NCBI GenBank assembly: GCA_039105265.1
Contig: JAPFFF010000053.1
Coordinates: 496,001 to 560,000, forward strand
Reading direction: 5' to 3'
Origin: Tritrichomonas musculus
Lineage: Eukaryota > Parabasalia > Tritrichomonadida > Tritrichomonadidae
DNA length: 64,000 nucleotides
The notes beneath the pieces are model-generated. The model searched no databases. It was not told where the DNA came from and was given only the letters and a program-made list of their open reading frames with translations. The translations under genes and the position numbers were made by a program. Below, piece after piece: positions 62,021-64,000 of this stretch; the first letter of the stretch is position 1; every line of letters starts with the position of its first letter.

Positions 62021-62968
62021 ATGTTTGCAATATTAGTTTCATTTGTTTCATGCGCATACTACCTCGAACATGAAGAAAAGTCTTTCATTTCATGGATGCG
62101 TTCAACGAACCAATTTTTCACAGGTGAAGAATATCAAACACGTTTTGGTATTTTTATGACGAATTTCCGATTTGTTAAAGGACATAACGCAGCCAATAAA
62201 ATGTTTACAGTCGCACTCAACCAATTTGCAGCATATACTCCAGCTGAATATAAATCTCTTCTTGGTATCAAAAAGAGCCTCTCTAAACGCCCAGCAACTA
62301 AAATACAAAGAAAATCAAATGCAGATTCTGTCGATTGGCGTGACAAAGGAGTTGTAAATGACATTAAAAATCAATTACAATGCGGATCTTGCTGGGCTTT
62401 CTCAGCATTGCAAGCAGCTGAATCTGCAAATGCTATCTCATCAGGAAAACTTGAATGTTACTCTGCACAAAATCTTGTTGATTGCGTTACAACTTGCGAT
62501 AATTGCGTTGGCGGTATGATGAATGATGCTTATGATTTTGTTATTTCAAATCAAGGCGGTCATTTCGTTCTTGAATGTGATTATCAATATACTGCCATGG
62601 CAGGAACTTGCCGTTTCAACGAATGCAAGCCAGCTGGCTCGATTTCAAAATATATTAATATTGTAGAAGGTGACGAAGATGACCTTGCTGCAAAAATTGA
62701 AACATATGGACCTGCTGCTGTTGCTATTGATGCTTCATTTTTGTCATTCCAACTTTATTCTGGAGGAATTTTTAATGAACCATCTTGCTCTCCTTATGAT
62801 TATAATCATGGAGTTGGTTGCATTGGATTTGGCTCACAAGATGGCGTTAAATATTGGATTGTTAGAAATTCATGGGGAATTACATGGGGCGAACAAGGTT
62901 ACATGAAAATGATCTGGAATGATAACCAATGCGGCATAGCCACAGTAGCATCAGTTCCTTTCGTTTGA
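62021..62968 (+). CDS. Cathepsin L-like cysteine protease (papain family C1)
   Basis: Predicted 315-residue preproenzyme. A short hydrophobic leader (MFAILVSFVSC) precedes an I29-type propeptide (FISWMRSTNQFFTGEEYQTR ... NQFAAYTPAEYKSLLG). The mature enzyme begins near SVDWRDKG (residue 103). Active site: Gln118 (oxyanion hole), Cys124 in QCGSCWAF, His263 in NHGVGCIGFG and Asn283 in RNSWGITWG, all present. Cysteines for the usual disulfides are kept. Tritrichomonas secretes several such enzymes that degrade host proteins and cause cytotoxicity, so secretion or lysosomal location is expected. No symbol is assigned because several paralogues exist. Activity is controlled by pro-peptide removal. 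Start is the first ATG. Confidence 0.95.
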   Translation: MFAILVSFVSCAYYLEHEEKSFISWMRSTNQFFTGEEYQTRFGIFMTNFRFVKGHNAANKMFTVALNQFAAYTPAEYKSLLGIKKSLSKRPATKIQRKSNADSVDWRDKGVVNDIKNQLQCGSCWAFSALQAAESANAISSGKLECYSAQNLVDCVTTCDNCVGGMMNDAYDFVISNQGGHFVLECDYQYTAMAGTCRFNECKPAGSISKYINIVEGDEDDLAAKIETYGPAAVAIDASFLSFQLYSGGIFNEPSCSPYDYNHGVGCIGFGSQDGVKYWIVRNSWGITWGEQGYMKMIWNDNQCGIATVASVPFV

Positions 62969-63370
62969 ATAAAGTGATGATTAAATTATATGAATCATGA
63001 TTTGCTTGTTTTAATTATAATTCACGATGATTAAATAATTTTTATAATTTTTTATAATTTTTGAATGCCGAAGAATATTGTTTTTATGATTTTCCCATTG
63101 TGATATGTAATAAATACTTTTTTTATCAAGATACAATCAAATCTTCATTTAAAATTTTTGCGACATAACGTTTTTTTTATAGATCAAATCGATTTTCAAA
63201 AATATCTTTCATATGCTCAAAAAATACAATTTTTTCTTTTAAAATATAAATTGCCATATCAATGAAAAATATTATGAAAAAGTTAAACTTTTTAAAAATT
63301 TTTTCAATAGAAAAATTTTCATTTCTATAGAAAAAACGATTAAACAATCTCTATTAAATTTTCTTATATT
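62969..63370. other. Intergenic DNA
   Basis: AT-rich spacer between two plus-strand genes; nothing specific. Confidence 0.4.
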
Positions 63371-64000
63371 ATGAATATGGAAATCCTCTCTGCCGATATA
63401 AAAGTCAATGAATCACATACATTTTCCTTTAGTAAACCAGTTCAACAATATATGGTTGGTTTTTCTCGATGTGACTTAGGTTATCCCAGACCTGACCATC
63501 ATGTTTTAGCTATTACTATTGATCTATCTGATATTACTCAAAACAATAATGATGTTATAGTTCATCCACAAATAGATATTCATGATAATTCAAAACATAA
63601 TCAATCTCCAGATTCTTCCATTACAGTTGTCGTAATCGCTACTGTAGGTGATGGAAATCCAAATGTAGAATTATTTACAGGAATTCGCCCTCATTATAAG
63701 AATGAATTAAAAATTGATAATCCCATATTATTGCAGACTGCTCTTTCTAGAACATATGTTGAATATCCTGATGAAGGACATCATGTGTTCCAATTTAAAT
63801 CTACAATATACCCAGATTTAAAGCAAGATGCTTTTTACTTAAGAGGCCAAGCTCATATGAACGATCATTCTAAAAAAGGGGACAATTTAGCTGAAGGAAA
63901 AATTGCGGGAAGTGCTATTGCTTACAATGGTGATGATAACAGCGTCATTTGCGCAACTTTTGATTCCAAAAATGTTGGAAACTCAGGCGAAGTTTGCTTT
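63371..64000 (+). CDS. Unknown protein, partial (runs off right edge)
   Basis: An open frame from ATG 63371 to the window edge, 210 codons, with normal coding composition. It begins MNMEILSADIKVNESHTFSF and has VGFSRCDLGYPRPDHHVLAI, SSITVVVIATVGDGNPNVEL and FYLRGQAHMNDHSKKGDNLA. No signal peptide or membrane span is seen. Alternating hydrophobic residues suggest beta strands, possibly a jelly-roll or lectin-like fold, but I recognise no family. It is co-directional with the protease 400 bp upstream; no functional link is implied. Confidence 0.75.
   Translation, partial: MNMEILSADIKVNESHTFSFSKPVQQYMVGFSRCDLGYPRPDHHVLAITIDLSDITQNNNDVIVHPQIDIHDNSKHNQSPDSSITVVVIATVGDGNPNVELFTGIRPHYKNELKIDNPILLQTALSRTYVEYPDEGHHVFQFKSTIYPDLKQDAFYLRGQAHMNDHSKKGDNLAEGKIAGSAIAYNGDDNSVICATFDSKNVGNSGEVCF

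Overview
The window looks like nuclear DNA of a parabasalid protist, most like Tritrichomonas. This is an inference from four things: very AT-rich intergenic DNA, long intronless genes, trichomonad-type families (BspA-like leucine-rich protein, tetraspanin, N-terminal ankyrin module, Myb factor, cathepsin L-like protease, bacterial-looking metabolic genes), and a dense load of Polinton and DNA transposon copies. No species marker was compared.

Layout. 1-5.4 kb: end of a Polinton-like element on the minus strand (protein-primed DNA polymerase B running off the left edge, plus a small gene), with a 0.93-kb TIR element nested at the 5' end of the small gene. 5.39-8.03 kb: a separate, apparently whole transposon with TTAA target duplications and a Mutator/Kolobok-type DDE transposase, inserted into a 27-bp tandem array. 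9.8-13.5 kb: a 1219-residue coiled-coil protein. 14-25.9 kb: a small leucine-zipper-like ORF, an MFS transporter, tRNA-Leu(CAA), a small unknown protein, a 5'-truncated beta-amylase, a GH78 alpha-L-rhamnosidase, a two-repeat Myb protein and a decayed TPR-DnaJ gene. 27.2-33.9 kb: a membrane-anchored family 2 glycosyltransferase, a GC-rich hairpin, a 303-bp foldback element and an ankyrin gene whose repeats are scattered singly about every 0.47 kb. 34-50.8 kb: a transposon graveyard interrupted by an acetyltransferase and a protein kinase. It holds two copies of an 840-bp TIR family, a broken mariner, two broken DDE_1 (pogo/Tigger-like) copies, a 783-bp TIR element and a 239-bp TTAA MITE. 52-64 kb: tetraspanin, a decayed membrane protein gene, a BspA-like surface protein, tRNA-Arg(ACG), a four-EF-hand protein, a second protein kinase, a cathepsin L-like protease and the start of an unrecognised gene.

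How the genes relate. There is no operon-like organisation; genes are monocistronic and on both strands. Surface and secreted functions (BspA-like protein, tetraspanin, cysteine protease, rhamnosidase) fit a mucosal parasite or commensal that handles host glycans and matrix. The most informative non-genic signals are a 19-bp leader motif shared by the Polinton genes, the Kolobok-like transposase and the TTAA MITE; several TIR elements with exact target-site duplications; and the regular spacing of the single ankyrin repeats.
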